From contig NZ_JXQD01000009.1 in NCBI RefSeq assembly GCF_002100145.1, forward strand, positions 1 to 64,000: DNA of 64,000 nt. The letters are read 5' to 3'. Under the pieces are notes generated by a model. That model had not been told where the DNA came from, made no database searches, and worked only from the letters and a program-made list of their open reading frames with translations. Below, piece after piece: positions 48,194 to 57,638 of this stretch (positions are counted from its first letter, which is position 1; every line of letters starts with the position of its first letter). Origin of the DNA: Vibrio sp. qd031. GTDB taxonomy: Bacteria; Pseudomonadota; Gammaproteobacteria; Enterobacterales; Vibrionaceae. A program made the translations under genes and the position numbers.

Positions 48194-50035
48194 TTACTCC
48201 TCAAGCATCGATTTATCGCGCACTGCACCCTTATCGGCGCTGGTGGCCATACTTGCATAAGCTTTCAGAGCAAAGGAAACTTGGCGCTCTCGCGAAACAG
48301 GTTTCCAGCCCAACTGATCTTGTTTCGCACGACGCGCAGCGAGCTCTGACTCGCTCACTTCCAATGAGATGGTACGATTTGGAATATCGATAGCAATGGT
48401 ATCACCGCTGTTCACCAGACCGATCACACCGCCATTGGCCGCTTCCGGAGACGCGTGACCGATAGATAGACCAGAGGTACCACCAGAGAAACGACCGTCG
48501 GTTAACAGCGCACATTCTTTGCCAAGACCCATGGATTTAAGATAGGTGGTTGGGTAAAGCATCTCTTGCATACCAGGGCCGCCCTTAGGACCTTCATAGC
48601 GAATTACAACCACATCTCCAGCTTTCACTTTGCCACCTAAGATGCCATCAACCGCGTCTTCTTGGCTTTCAAATACTACCGCTGGGCCAGTAAATTTAAG
48701 GATGCTTTCATCGACGCCTGCAGTCTTAACGATGCAGCCATCCAGAGCAATGTTTCCACTTAGCACGGCCAAACCACCATCTTGGCTGTAGGCGTTGTCT
48801 TTGGTGCGGATACAGCCATTTTCACGGTCGTCATCCAGCGTGTCCCAGCGACAGTCTTGCGAAAAGGCCTTTGTGGTACGAATGCCTGCAGGACCGGCTC
48901 TAAAGAAGTCTTTCACCTCTTGTGACTCAGTCAGCATGATATCGTACTCTTTTAGTTGCTCTTCAAAGCTTAGGCCAAGAACCGTTCTGGCTTGGTTATT
49001 CAATAATCCGGCTCGGTCGAGCTCGCCCAGAATACCCATCACACCCCCTGCGCGGTGCACATCTTCCATATGGTACTTCTGAGTCGAAGGTGCAACTTTA
49101 CATAGGTTTGGAACGCGACGCGACATGGCATCGATATCGGCCATATCAAAATCGACGTCACCTTCCTGAGCCGCCGCTAGTAGGTGTAATACTGTGTTGG
49201 TAGAGCCACCCATAGCAATATCTAATGCCATTGCGTTTTCAAACGCTTCTTTGGTGGCAATATTGCGCGGTAGAGCGGTTTCGTCGTCTTGTTCGTAGTA
49301 ACGCTTGGTGAGCTCAACCACACGCTTACCAGCATTAACAAATAGCTGTTCGCGGTCCGCGTGAGTGGCCAGCATGGAACCATTTCCTGGCTGAGATAGA
49401 CCCAAAGCTTCAGTGAGACAGTTCATTGAGTTGGCGGTAAACATACCAGAGCATGATCCACAGGTAGGACAGGCTGAACGTTCGATCTGCTCGCTCTGTT
49501 CATCCGATACCGAAGGATCCGCGCCTTGCATCATTGCATCAACCAGGTCGAGCTTGATGATTTGATCAGAGAGCTTGGTTTTACCCGCTTCCATCGGACC
49601 GCCGGAGACGAAAATAACCGGAATATTGAGGCGCATTGACGCCATCAGCATCCCTGGAGTGATTTTGTCACAGTTAGAGATACACACCATCGCATCGGCG
49701 CAGTGTGCATTGACCATGTATTCCACTGAGTCGGCGATAAGTTCGCGTGAAGGCAACGAATACAACATACCACCATGACCCATGGCGATACCGTCATCGA
49801 CCGCAATGGTGTTAAATTCTTTGGCGATGCCGCCAGCTTTCTCTATCTCTCTTGCAACCAGTTGTCCCAAGTCTTTAAGATGGACATGACCTGGAACAAA
49901 TTGGGTGAATGAGTTTACTACCGCAATAATGGGCTTACCGAAATCTTCATCTTTGACACCGGTAGCGCGCCACAATGCGCGTGCACCCGCCATATTACGA
50001 CCGTGGGTGGTTGTTGCTGAACGATACTTAGGCAT
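48194..50035 (-). CDS. ilvD: Dihydroxy-acid dehydratase
   Basis: 613 aa (E. coli 616), iron-sulfur enzyme of valine, isoleucine and leucine synthesis, dehydrating 2,3-dihydroxy acids to 2-keto acids. Cluster-ligand cysteines lie in [12 protein letters not shown] and in [19 protein letters not shown]. The C-terminal region has [18 protein letters not shown]. Between ilvE (30 bp upstream) and ilvA (2 bp downstream) in the operon. Confidence 0.97.
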   Translation of the reverse strand: MPKYRSATTTHGRNMAGARALWRATGVKDEDFGKPIIAVVNSFTQFVPGHVHLKDLGQLVAREIEKAGGIAKEFNTIAVDDGIAMGHGGMLYSLPSRELIADSVEYMVNAHCADAMVCISNCDKITPGMLMASMRLNIPVIFVSGGPMEAGKTKLSDQIIKLDLVDAMMQGADPSVSDEQSEQIERSACPTCGSCSGMFTANSMNCLTEALGLSQPGNGSMLATHADREQLFVNAGKRVVELTKRYYEQDDETALPRNIATKEAFENAMALDIAMGGSTNTVLHLLAAAQEGDVDFDMADIDAMSRRVPNLCKVAPSTQKYHMEDVHRAGGVMGILGELDRAGLLNNQARTVLGLSFEEQLKEYDIMLTESQEVKDFFRAGPAGIRTTKAFSQDCRWDTLDDDRENGCIRTKDNAYSQDGGLAVLSGNIALDGCIVKTAGVDESILKFTGPAVVFESQEDAVDGILGGKVKAGDVVVIRYEGPKGGPGMQEMLYPTTYLKSMGLGKECALLTDGRFSGGTSGLSIGHASPEAANGGVIGLVNSGDTIAIDIPNRTISLEVSESELAARRAKQDQLGWKPVSRERQVSFALKAYASMATSADKGAVRDKSMLEE

Positions 50036-50065
50036 TACAATTTTCCTTAATCTTGTGGGTAGACC

Positions 50066-51001
50066 CTAATCTTGTGGATAGACGTAGTCCAACCAGCCCC
50101 ACTTGTCTTCCGTGGTGCCGTTGAACAGGCCGAAATAGGTGGATTGCAACTCGTGCGTTATTGGGCCACGTTTGCCTTCACCCACAGTTATTTGGTCGAC
50201 AGAGCGTACCGGTACGATCTCTGCCGCGGTGCCAGTCATAAAGATTTCGTCAGCAAGATAGAGCGCTTCACGTGCAATGTTGGCTTCGCGCACTTCATAG
50301 CCTTTGTCTTTGGCAATAGTCATGATCGAATCACGAGTAATGCCCGGCAAAATTGCGCTGGTTGCTGGTGGCGTAATCAAAACACCGTCTTTAATGACAA
50401 AAATATTTTCACCAGCACCTTCAGATAAATAGCCATCAACACTTAATGCGATACCTTCATCGTAGCCGTGACGACGTGCTTCACCACCAACAAGAAGTGA
50501 AGACAAGTAGTTACCACCTGCTTTAGCTGCGGTAGGAATCGTATTTGGCGCTGCGCGGTTCCAACTTGAAATCATTGCATCAACGCCGTTCTCTAGTGCT
50601 TCCTCTCCAAGGTATGAGCCCCACGGGAATGCAGCGATGATAAGGTCCATTTCAGTATCGACCGGTGGACAAACACCCAAACCGACATTTCCTACAAAAC
50701 CTAGTGGGCGAATGTACGCAGACTCTAATTTATTTTGACGAAGCGTCTCACGTGTTGCTTCCATGATTTCGTCAATCGTGTACGGGATCGGAAAGCGATA
50801 AATCTTTGCTGAGTCTTTAAGGCGTTGTGCGTGCTCTTTGTGACGGAAAACAATGGGCCCTTTTGGCGTGTTATAGCAACGAACCCCTTCAAATACAGAC
50901 GTGCCGTAGTGCATTGCATGGGTAAGCACATGGACATTGGCTTCTGCCCATGGAACCATTTCGCCATTAAACCAAATAAAATCAGCCGTTCTCTTAGACA
51001 T
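50066..51001 (-). CDS. ilvE: Branched-chain amino acid aminotransferase
   Basis: 311 aa (E. coli 309), fold-type IV PLP enzyme performing the last step of valine, leucine and isoleucine synthesis. Visible: FIWFNGEMVPWAEANVHVLT, the PLP-lysine region TAAKAGGNYLSSLLVGGEAR, and DGYLSEGAGENIFVIKDG. It follows ilvM by 10 bp; AAGGAAGGCAAC lies before the ATG. Confidence 0.97.
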   Translation of the reverse strand: MSKRTADFIWFNGEMVPWAEANVHVLTHAMHYGTSVFEGVRCYNTPKGPIVFRHKEHAQRLKDSAKIYRFPIPYTIDEIMEATRETLRQNKLESAYIRPLGFVGNVGLGVCPPVDTEMDLIIAAFPWGSYLGEEALENGVDAMISSWNRAAPNTIPTAAKAGGNYLSSLLVGGEARRHGYDEGIALSVDGYLSEGAGENIFVIKDGVLITPPATSAILPGITRDSIMTIAKDKGYEVREANIAREALYLADEIFMTGTAAEIVPVRSVDQITVGEGKRGPITHELQSTYFGLFNGTTEDKWGWLDYVYPQD

Positions 51002-51011
51002 GTTGCCTTCC

Positions 51012-51296
51012 TTATGCGTTTACTTTTTGCTGTAAGTTGTTGTTTGGGAGTTCATTGTTATCGATTTTTATCACTTCTACACTGATGACATCCCACAACT
51101 TTTCAATTTGGTTGGTCAAAAATGAGATTGGGCGTTCACTATCTACAATGATTTCCACGCTGGCAATTTTGCTCTGGTGGTTTTGAGTGCCCGCTACTTG
51201 TCGAACGGTAAACCCGCGATGCCGTACTACACGTAATACACGCTCAAGAAGTACAGGTTTGTCGTCCGCTTTGATATCAAGTAAGTATCTTTCCAT
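51012..51296 (-). CDS. ilvM: Acetolactate synthase II small (regulatory) subunit
   Basis: 94 aa, one ACT domain: RYLLDIKADDKPVLLERVLR, RHRGFTVRQVAG, and SVEIIVDSERPISFLTNQIE. Partner of IlvG. Length and sequence fit IlvM of enterics (87 aa) with a slightly longer tail. It starts 22 bp after ilvG. Confidence 0.93.
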   Translation of the reverse strand: MERYLLDIKADDKPVLLERVLRVVRHRGFTVRQVAGTQNHQSKIASVEIIVDSERPISFLTNQIEKLWDVISVEVIKIDNNELPNNNLQQKVNA

Positions 51297-51318
51297 GGTG
51301 ATTCCTAGATCTTGGGTA

Positions 51319-53022
51319 TTAAGTGTTTTCTAGCATTTCTTCGTTGGAAGCGCCCGGTGGAACCAGTGGCCACACGTTTTCTTCTTCATCGATCAAAACA
51401 TGCAATAGGTACGACGTCTCACACGCCAGCATCTCTTTCAGTGCGGGTTCAACTTCGTCTTTGCGAGTGATGGTCTTTCCTGGAATATCAAACGCTTTTG
51501 CAAGCATGACAAAGTCTGGGTTGTCGTCCAGAATCGTCTCGCTGTGTCGACCATCGAAAAACAGCGATTGCCACTGCCTAACCATACCTAATCGTTGGTT
51601 GTTGATCAGTACCATCTTGACTGGAATTTGGCGACGCTTAAGCGTGCCTAGCTCTTGAATGTTCATCATGAACGAGCCATCTCCAGAAACCAAAATGGAT
51701 TGATCGTTTGGACGTGCGACAGCAGCCCCCATTGCCGCAGGTAAACCAAATCCCATCGTGCCAAGTCCGGCGGAAGAGATGAAGTTTTGCGGATCGCGAG
51801 GTTGAATATGTTGCGCAGCCCACATTTGGTGTTGACCAACGTCTGTCGACACCATCGAGCTGTCGGGCATCATATCGGACAGCTGTTTAAGCAGCAGCGG
51901 TGCGTAAATGAGATCACCTGGGTGGTCATAGCGCCACTTAAATGCCGTGCGTAAGCTTTCACAGTGATGAACCCAAGGTGAGATATCATGATCCATCCCC
52001 ATTTGAGGCAAAATGGTGTTGATATCGCCTCGAAGGGTCGCGTGTGCATGACGAAGCTTATTAAACTCAGCTTTATCGATATCGATATGAATCACTTTTG
52101 CATGAGGGGCAAAGGTGTCGAGCTTGCCAGTGACTCGGTCATCAAAACGAGCGCCGACAACAATCAATAAGTCAGACTCTTGTACCACTAAGTTGGCTGC
52201 CTTAGTTCCATGCATGCCGAGCATGCCTAGGTAATGTGGGTCGTGTCGCTCAACAGAACCAAGGCCTTTTAATGTACTGACGGAAGGCATTGGGTTTGCT
52301 TTTAGAAAGCGTCTTACCGATTTTGTTGCTCGCGCAATTTGCACGCCGCCACCGACATACAGTACAGGGCGTTTACTTTCGCGAAGTATGGCTTGCGCTA
52401 AACGAAAGTGCTCTGGTTGAGGGGTTGGCATCATAGGTGGTGCAAAGTGAGGTAGTTTCGCAACGGGCGCTTCACCTAACTGGACATCTTTCGCGATGTC
52501 GACAATCACAGGGCCAGGGCGTCCACTTTTCGCGACTTCGAATGCCTCAGCAAGAGTTGGAGCAAGATCATTGATGTCGGTAACCAAATAGCTGTGTTTG
52601 GTACAGGACAAAGACATACCAATAACATCCATTTCCTGGAAGGCATCCGTACCAATATGCGAGCTGGCGACCTGTCCGGTTATCGCAACAATGGGCACCG
52701 AGTCCAAAAACGCGTCTGCAAGGCCAGTGACCAGGTTGGTGGCGCCGGGACCTGACGTTGCCATACATACCGCGACATCTTGTGTTGACCGTGCCATGCC
52801 AATGGCTGCCATCGCGGCGCCTTGTTCATGACGACACAGAATGTGCTCAACCCCACCATCGTACAACGCATCATAGATGGGCATGATCGCGCCACCAGGA
52901 TAACCAAAAATGGTTTTAATGCCTTCTTGCAGTAGAGCTTTCACCACCAATTGTGCGCCGGTTAACGGTGCTGGTGTTGCTGCGCCTGCCTCTTCGGGCT
53001 GTTGCGTCTCTTGTGCTCCCAT
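51319..53022 (-). CDS. ilvG: Acetolactate synthase II large subunit
   Basis: 567 aa thiamine-diphosphate enzyme condensing pyruvate with pyruvate or 2-ketobutyrate. Catalytic glutamate in [14 protein letters not shown]; ThDP/Mg motif [21 protein letters not shown] region around [12 protein letters not shown]. The first ~18 residues (rich in Q, E, A, P) are an extension relative to E. coli IlvG. Unlike E. coli K-12, the gene is intact. First structural gene after the ilvL attenuator. Confidence 0.96.
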   Translation of the reverse strand: MGAQETQQPEEAGAATPAPLTGAQLVVKALLQEGIKTIFGYPGGAIMPIYDALYDGGVEHILCRHEQGAAMAAIGMARSTQDVAVCMATSGPGATNLVTGLADAFLDSVPIVAITGQVASSHIGTDAFQEMDVIGMSLSCTKHSYLVTDINDLAPTLAEAFEVAKSGRPGPVIVDIAKDVQLGEAPVAKLPHFAPPMMPTPQPEHFRLAQAILRESKRPVLYVGGGVQIARATKSVRRFLKANPMPSVSTLKGLGSVERHDPHYLGMLGMHGTKAANLVVQESDLLIVVGARFDDRVTGKLDTFAPHAKVIHIDIDKAEFNKLRHAHATLRGDINTILPQMGMDHDISPWVHHCESLRTAFKWRYDHPGDLIYAPLLLKQLSDMMPDSSMVSTDVGQHQMWAAQHIQPRDPQNFISSAGLGTMGFGLPAAMGAAVARPNDQSILVSGDGSFMMNIQELGTLKRRQIPVKMVLINNQRLGMVRQWQSLFFDGRHSETILDDNPDFVMLAKAFDIPGKTITRKDEVEPALKEMLACETSYLLHVLIDEEENVWPLVPPGASNEEMLENT

Positions 53023-53051
53023 AATCCCTTTTCCCTGTTTTTATAAATTAT

Positions 53052-53088
53052 AAAAAAGCCCCCGGACTCTTCAGTGCGGGGGCTTTTT
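53052..53088 (-). terminator. ilv operon attenuator terminator
   Basis: On the minus strand AAAAAGCCCCCG pairs with CGGGGGCTTTTTT around a 12-base loop, followed by T. It lies 13 bp after the ilvL stop and 30 bp before ilvG, the position of the ilvGMEDA attenuator. Confidence 0.92.
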
Positions 53089-53100
53089 AAATCTGGCTGT

Positions 53101-53193
53101 CTATCTTTCGCCTACTCGCCCGCCCGCGGTGTTAATAATCACCACGACAAGCAGGATAATCAGTGTGTTAATACGAGTAGCGACAGTCATCAT
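53101..53193 (-). CDS. ilvL: ilv operon leader peptide
   Basis: A 30-aa open frame starting ATGATG (29 aa from the second ATG). The core reads TRINTLIILLVVVIINT: 13 of these 17 residues are Ile, Leu or Val, with two more Thr. Ribosome stalling at these codons when charged Ile, Val or Leu tRNA is short would favour the antiterminator. E. coli ilvL has the same design. No strong Shine-Dalgarno is apparent. The ilvL-comM gap (53194-53346) must hold the ilv promoter; TTGTCA near 53257 (minus) is a possible -35, but I saw no good -10. Confidence 0.9.
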   Translation of the reverse strand: MMTVATRINTLIILLVVVIINTAGGRVGER

Positions 53194-53346
53194 TAATGTT
53201 GTGTTTGTGTTCGTTTATTTTGCTGTAGTAAGTGGTATCACAGTTTTCGGTTTTGTGACAAGTAAAAATTCATACTTTTTTCATAATGATATTTTCTCTC
53301 TGTCTGAGTTAGCATGACTCAAACGCTATTTTTAAGGTGAAAAGTA

Positions 53347-54876
53347 ATGGGCTTGGCCACTATTTTCAGCCGGGCATGTGTGGGTGTTGATGCCCCTTTG
53401 GTTAGAGTCGAAGTGCATATTAGTGGAGGGATGCCTGCATTCAATATGGTGGGTTTGCCAGAGACCACGGTCAAAGAAGCCAAAGATCGCGTGCGCTGTG
53501 CACTGATCAACTCTCGATTTGAATTTCCTCATAACCGGATCACTGTCAGCTTAGCACCGGCGGATCTACCTAAAGAGGGTGGGCGCTTCGATCTTCCTAT
53601 TGCGTTGGGGATTTTAGCGGCCTCCGCTCAACTGCCAGACAACCACCTTTCTCAACATGAATTTGTGGGGGAGCTGGCGTTAAATGGCGCTTTACGCGCA
53701 GTAAAAGGCGTGTTACCGGCTGCCATTGCCGCAAACAAACACCAGCGTGTATTAGTGGTGCCTCAGTCCAACGCACATCATGCCGCGTTAGTGGGGGGAG
53801 AACACCATCGCTGCGCCGCTAGCCTACTTGATGTGTGCCAGAGCTTATTTGGGCAGCAAGCGCTTCCTGTTGCATCATCTGTGGTAGCGCCTCAGACTGC
53901 TATAAAAGGTCCAACCCGAGATCTGCAAGATATTATCGGGCAGGCTCATGGTAAAAGAGCGCTGGAGATAGCCGCGGCGGGTGAGCATAACCTTCTCTTT
54001 TTGGGCCCTCCTGGTACCGGAAAAACGATGCTCGCCTCTCGATTGAGTGACTTACTGCCGCCTCTCACTCAAGAACAAGCCATAGAAACCGCGGCAGTCA
54101 CTTCTTTGGTGTCACATCAGGTGAGTTCCAGTAATTGGCGAAACCGGCCCTTTCGTTCACCGCATCACTCAGCTTCAATGGCGGCACTAGTGGGGGGTGG
54201 GACTAACCCAAGGCCGGGAGAAATCTCTTTGGCTCATAATGGATTGCTCTTTTTAGATGAGCTGCCTGAATTTGATCGGCGCGCTTTGGATTCTTTGCGA
54301 GAGCCTTTAGAGTCCGGTGAAATCATTATTTCTCGCGCCAATGGAAAAACCCGTTTTCCTGCTCGTTTTCAGTTGGTGGGAGCTCTTAACCCAAGCCCCA
54401 GTGGCTATTACTCAGACCAAAGCCGCCAGCATACCAACGTTATATTGCGCTATTTAAGTCGCTTATCGGGTCCACTTTTGGATAGGTTTGATATGTCAGT
54501 CGAAATTCCTTTGCTGCCAAAAGGTGTACTTGCGGAAGGGGGGGATCGTGGAGAATCTACCGAGATAGTGAAACAACGTGTTAATAAAGCTCGAGCGGTG
54601 ATGGTTGATCGAGCAGGCGTGATCAATGCGCAGTTGGCTGGTCGACAATTGGAAAAAGTCTGTCAATTGTCGACCAGTGATGCCCGTTTTCTTGAAGATG
54701 CGTTACACCAGTTAGGGTTGTCGATTAGGGCGTACCATCGGATCTTAAAGGTGGCACGAACAATCGCTGATTTGGACGAGCAGAGTGCCATATCTCGCCA
54801 CCATATATCCGAAGCGCTAGGGTACCGAGCCATGGACAGGCTTCTTAACCGACTCAATAGTGCTTACGAGAGTTAA
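53347..54876 (+). CDS. comM: ComM/YifB family AAA+ ATPase
   Basis: 509 aa. N-terminal Lon-like domain (~1-170; SGGMPAFNMVGLPETTVKEA), Mg-chelatase-like AAA+ domain with Walker A GPPGTGKTMLAS (~residues 221-232) and Walker B LLFLDELPEF, and a C-terminal lid (IRAYHRILKVARTIADL). In naturally transformable vibrios ComM is a hexameric helicase promoting branch migration during integration of taken-up DNA. AAGGTG lies eight bases before the ATG. Divergent from the ilv leader. Confidence 0.92.
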   Translation: MGLATIFSRACVGVDAPLVRVEVHISGGMPAFNMVGLPETTVKEAKDRVRCALINSRFEFPHNRITVSLAPADLPKEGGRFDLPIALGILAASAQLPDNHLSQHEFVGELALNGALRAVKGVLPAAIAANKHQRVLVVPQSNAHHAALVGGEHHRCAASLLDVCQSLFGQQALPVASSVVAPQTAIKGPTRDLQDIIGQAHGKRALEIAAAGEHNLLFLGPPGTGKTMLASRLSDLLPPLTQEQAIETAAVTSLVSHQVSSSNWRNRPFRSPHHSASMAALVGGGTNPRPGEISLAHNGLLFLDELPEFDRRALDSLREPLESGEIIISRANGKTRFPARFQLVGALNPSPSGYYSDQSRQHTNVILRYLSRLSGPLLDRFDMSVEIPLLPKGVLAEGGDRGESTEIVKQRVNKARAVMVDRAGVINAQLAGRQLEKVCQLSTSDARFLEDALHQLGLSIRAYHRILKVARTIADLDEQSAISRHHISEALGYRAMDRLLNRLNSAYES

Positions 54877-54969
54877 CAACTCCGACCAAGTCGCATATTC
54901 CATTCGTCGGCTAGGTTAGTATAATGTCGAGGTCATTGTTTAACCTGATAATAATACAGAACTAACCCT

Positions 54970-55845
54970 ATGCACGGCTATTTGATCTTAGTTGCTACTT
55001 CATTCTTGGTGATCGTTAATACAGCGATCATTTCGCTGTTGATCTGTATCATAGCCCTTATTAAGGTAATGACGCCCACCTTGGTACTCAAACGCTATCC
55101 AACCGCTTTGGCGAATCAACTCATGTGGGTATGGGCGACCTTAAACGCTGGCATATTAAGACTGTTTAATCGAGTTGAGTGGGACATTTCGGGCGTTGAC
55201 AATCTTAGTAAGCATGGCTGGTATTTGATGATCAGCAATCATCGCAGTTGGACCGATATTGTGGTGCTCTGTTGTGTGTTTAAAGATCGTATTCCGATGC
55301 CAAAGTTCTTTATGAAGCAGCAACTGCTGTATATCCCGCTTATGGGGATGGCGTGTTGGGCTTTAGGTATGCCTTTTATGAAACGCTACTCCCGAGAATA
55401 TCTGCTTAGGCATCCGGAAAAGCGAGGGGAAGATTTACGCACCACGCGTCGCTCCTGCGAGCAATTTAAGCATACCCCTACAACTGTCGTAAATTATGTT
55501 GAAGGAACTCGCTGTACCAAACAGAAGCTCGCCACCAGTAAGGCGGGTTACCAACATCTTCTGCAACCTAAGTCAGGAGGCATTGCCTATACTTTAGCGG
55601 CAATGGGAGAGCAGTTTGATAGTATCCTCGATGTAACCTTGGCTTACCCGCAAAATGTTGAAAACCCATTTAGAGATATGCTCATGGGGCGAATGAATCG
55701 TATAGTGGTGCATGTCACGGTGAGGCCAATCGACGAACACGTATTGGGTGATTACTTTAATGACAAACCGTACAAACGACGATTTCAGCACTGGCTTAGC
55801 GATGTTTGGGAAGAAAAGGATAGATTACTCGAAAAGCATTACTAA
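54970..55845 (+). CDS. yihG: 1-acyl-sn-glycerol-3-phosphate acyltransferase-like protein YihG
   Basis: 291 aa inner-membrane acyltransferase of the PlsC superfamily. An N-terminal helix (~5-32) is followed by the catalytic HxxxxD box SNHRSWTDI (~residue 91), and by VEGTRCTKQK for substrate binding. E. coli YihG is a lysophosphatidic-acid acyltransferase influencing phospholipid acyl composition. As in E. coli it neighbours dsbA and srkA. It is convergent with dsbA, with a shared terminator. Confidence 0.87.
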   Translation: MHGYLILVATSFLVIVNTAIISLLICIIALIKVMTPTLVLKRYPTALANQLMWVWATLNAGILRLFNRVEWDISGVDNLSKHGWYLMISNHRSWTDIVVLCCVFKDRIPMPKFFMKQQLLYIPLMGMACWALGMPFMKRYSREYLLRHPEKRGEDLRTTRRSCEQFKHTPTTVVNYVEGTRCTKQKLATSKAGYQHLLQPKSGGIAYTLAAMGEQFDSILDVTLAYPQNVENPFRDMLMGRMNRIVVHVTVRPIDEHVLGDYFNDKPYKRRFQHWLSDVWEEKDRLLEKHY

Positions 55846-55892
55846 TGATCGGTTTATCTGCAGTAAAAAATAACAGAACTTTATTGTAAATG

Positions 55893-55924
55893 AACAAACC
55901 CCGCGGATATTCGCGGGGTTTGTT
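55893..55924. terminator. Bidirectional terminator between yihG and dsbA
   Basis: Thirteen-pair perfect stem AACAAACCCCGCG / CGCGGGGTTTGTT with a six-base loop. Between convergent genes; T content at both ends is modest. Confidence 0.88.
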
Positions 55925-55936
55925 GTATTTAAGGTA

Positions 55937-56536
55937 TTACAGTTTTAGTAGATAGTTAACCAAGTCATTAAACTCTGCACCAGAGCTGATTGAACCGATA
56001 TTAACCTGATATTTATTGTTCACAATAAACGCTGGAACACCGCGTAAACCTGCTTTTTGGAATTCTTTGTCGAATCGACGCACCATAGAATCCACCGCAA
56101 AACCGTTAAATGCTGCGTCAAACTTTTTGCCGTCATACCCTTCATCAACGAACATTTGGCGCAGCTCTTCATTGCTTTGAGGTGGCTTGTTTTGGTTGTG
56201 GATGCGATTAAACATCACAGGGACCATGGTTTCTTCCGCTTTAAGGGAAATCATCGTTGCGTAGCCTTTACTCATCGATGCGCCCATGTTGCCTCCCATA
56301 AAAGAGACGTGCGATTTTTGAAATTTAGTGCCTTCTGGCAACGATTCTTTTAGCCCTTTAACCAGTGGCTCGAAGCTGAAACAGTGTGGACAGTAAAATG
56401 AGAAAAACTCGTTTACCACGGGTTTGCTGGATTTTTCTTGGTCTAAAACGGTGTAGTGAGTGCCTTCGTTAAATTGAGCGGCAAATGCACTTAGTGACAA
56501 CATCATTGTTGAGAGTAAAACGATGAGTTTCTTCAT
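55937..56536 (-). CDS. dsbA: Thiol:disulfide interchange protein DsbA
   Basis: 199 aa periplasmic oxidase that introduces disulfide bonds into exported proteins. Signal peptide [19 protein letters not shown], active site [11 protein letters not shown] (CPHC near residue 50) in a thioredoxin fold, and the cis-proline loop GVPAFIVNN. Its V. cholerae relative TcpG is needed for toxin and pilus biogenesis. Downstream of srkA with a 62-bp gap, matching the E. coli srkA-dsbA operon. GGAG lies before the ATG. Confidence 0.96.
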   Translation of the reverse strand: MKKLIVLLSTMMLSLSAFAAQFNEGTHYTVLDQEKSSKPVVNEFFSFYCPHCFSFEPLVKGLKESLPEGTKFQKSHVSFMGGNMGASMSKGYATMISLKAEETMVPVMFNRIHNQNKPPQSNEELRQMFVDEGYDGKKFDAAFNGFAVDSMVRRFDKEFQKAGLRGVPAFIVNNKYQVNIGSISSGAEFNDLVNYLLKL

Positions 56537-56598
56537 GGATTAAGGTTCTCCTTTGACCTTTTATCTGCTTATTGGCGCAGGTTTAGTGTTCTATTTAA

Positions 56599-57591
56599 TT
56601 ACCATTGAGGGGCTAACGTCAATGGTGGCTCGTTAAGAAGCGCAATTTGTTCTTTAAAAGCCAGTACTTGACCTTCCCAATACTTGTCCTCTCCAAACCA
56701 AGGAAACGCAAGTGGGAACGCGGGATCTTGCCAGCGTCGATTCAGCCAAGCCATGTAGTAGACTAATCTAAGACCACGTAATGGCTCGATAAGTTTCAAT
56801 TGATTGTTATCAAAATCGCAATATTGTTGATATTCCTCTAACAAAATATCCAACTGCATTAATTTATCGACACGCTCGCCATTAAGCAGCATCCAAATAT
56901 CTTGGATGGCGGGACCATTGCGCGCGTCATCAAGATCGACGATGACGGGGGCATCGTTGCGCCATAGAATATTACCTGGGTGGCAATCGCCATGTAAGCG
57001 GCCAATCGCCACATCATTGGGCCATTGAGTTTCAATAGCACGAATAAGAACGTCTAGATCGCCAAAGAATGCATTTTCTAGATGCCTCGGTATCGCAGAG
57101 TTGTTTTGCAGTTGCTCTCTGGATTGATACAAGTACTCATTGAGATCCATGGTGGGGCGATGAATAAAAGAGTCGCTCAACGACACTTGATGAAGCCTAC
57201 CTAAATAGCGACCTAAAGACTCCAGTTGCCCTAAGTTATCGACTTCAAACTGACGCCCACCAACACTTGGAAAGAGCGTAAAGTAGCTTCCTTGATATTG
57301 ATGCAAAGTAGTGCCATTAATCACTAACGGTGCGACAACGGGAACCTCTGCCTCGACCAATTCTAGTGCTAAGTCGTGTTCTTCGAGCAGTTGAGCGTCA
57401 CTCCAGCGCTGAGGTCGATAAAACTTAACCACAAATCGTTGCTGGTTTTCATCACTAAATTGATAAACCCGATTTTCATAACTGTTTAAGGCGAGTAACC
57501 CTGACTCGGCGCGTACACCGATAGACAATAAGGCCTGCCACATAAAATCGGGGGTAAGATGATCAAAATTAAATTTCTGCATGATACTCAT
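56599..57591 (-). CDS. srkA: Stress response kinase A (YihE/RdoA)
   Basis: 330 aa (E. coli 328) APH/CotH-like Ser/Thr kinase. Conserved blocks: ALNSYENRVYQF, RFVVKFYRPQRWS (ATP-site lysine), catalytic loop LHGDCHPGNILW and metal-binding IVDLDDARNGP. In E. coli it counters MazEF-linked death under stress and is Cpx-regulated with dsbA. The start is either the ATG at 57591 or the one at 57582; neither has a strong ribosome site. The ccoG terminator lies immediately upstream. Confidence 0.93.
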   Translation of the reverse strand: MSIMQKFNFDHLTPDFMWQALLSIGVRAESGLLALNSYENRVYQFSDENQQRFVVKFYRPQRWSDAQLLEEHDLALELVEAEVPVVAPLVINGTTLHQYQGSYFTLFPSVGGRQFEVDNLGQLESLGRYLGRLHQVSLSDSFIHRPTMDLNEYLYQSREQLQNNSAIPRHLENAFFGDLDVLIRAIETQWPNDVAIGRLHGDCHPGNILWRNDAPVIVDLDDARNGPAIQDIWMLLNGERVDKLMQLDILLEEYQQYCDFDNNQLKLIEPLRGLRLVYYMAWLNRRWQDPAFPLAFPWFGEDKYWEGQVLAFKEQIALLNEPPLTLAPQW

Positions 57592-57619
57592 AAAAAAGTT
57601 GGCCGCTCACTGAGCGGCC
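57592..57619 (-). terminator. Rho-independent terminator of ccoG
   Basis: Eight-pair perfect stem GGCCGCTC / GAGCGGCC with an ACT loop; on the minus strand followed by AACTTTTTT. It abuts the srkA start, so srkA needs a promoter close to or inside the end of ccoG, or read-through. Confidence 0.85.
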
Positions 57620-57638
57620 TTAGGATAGGGGAGATGCA

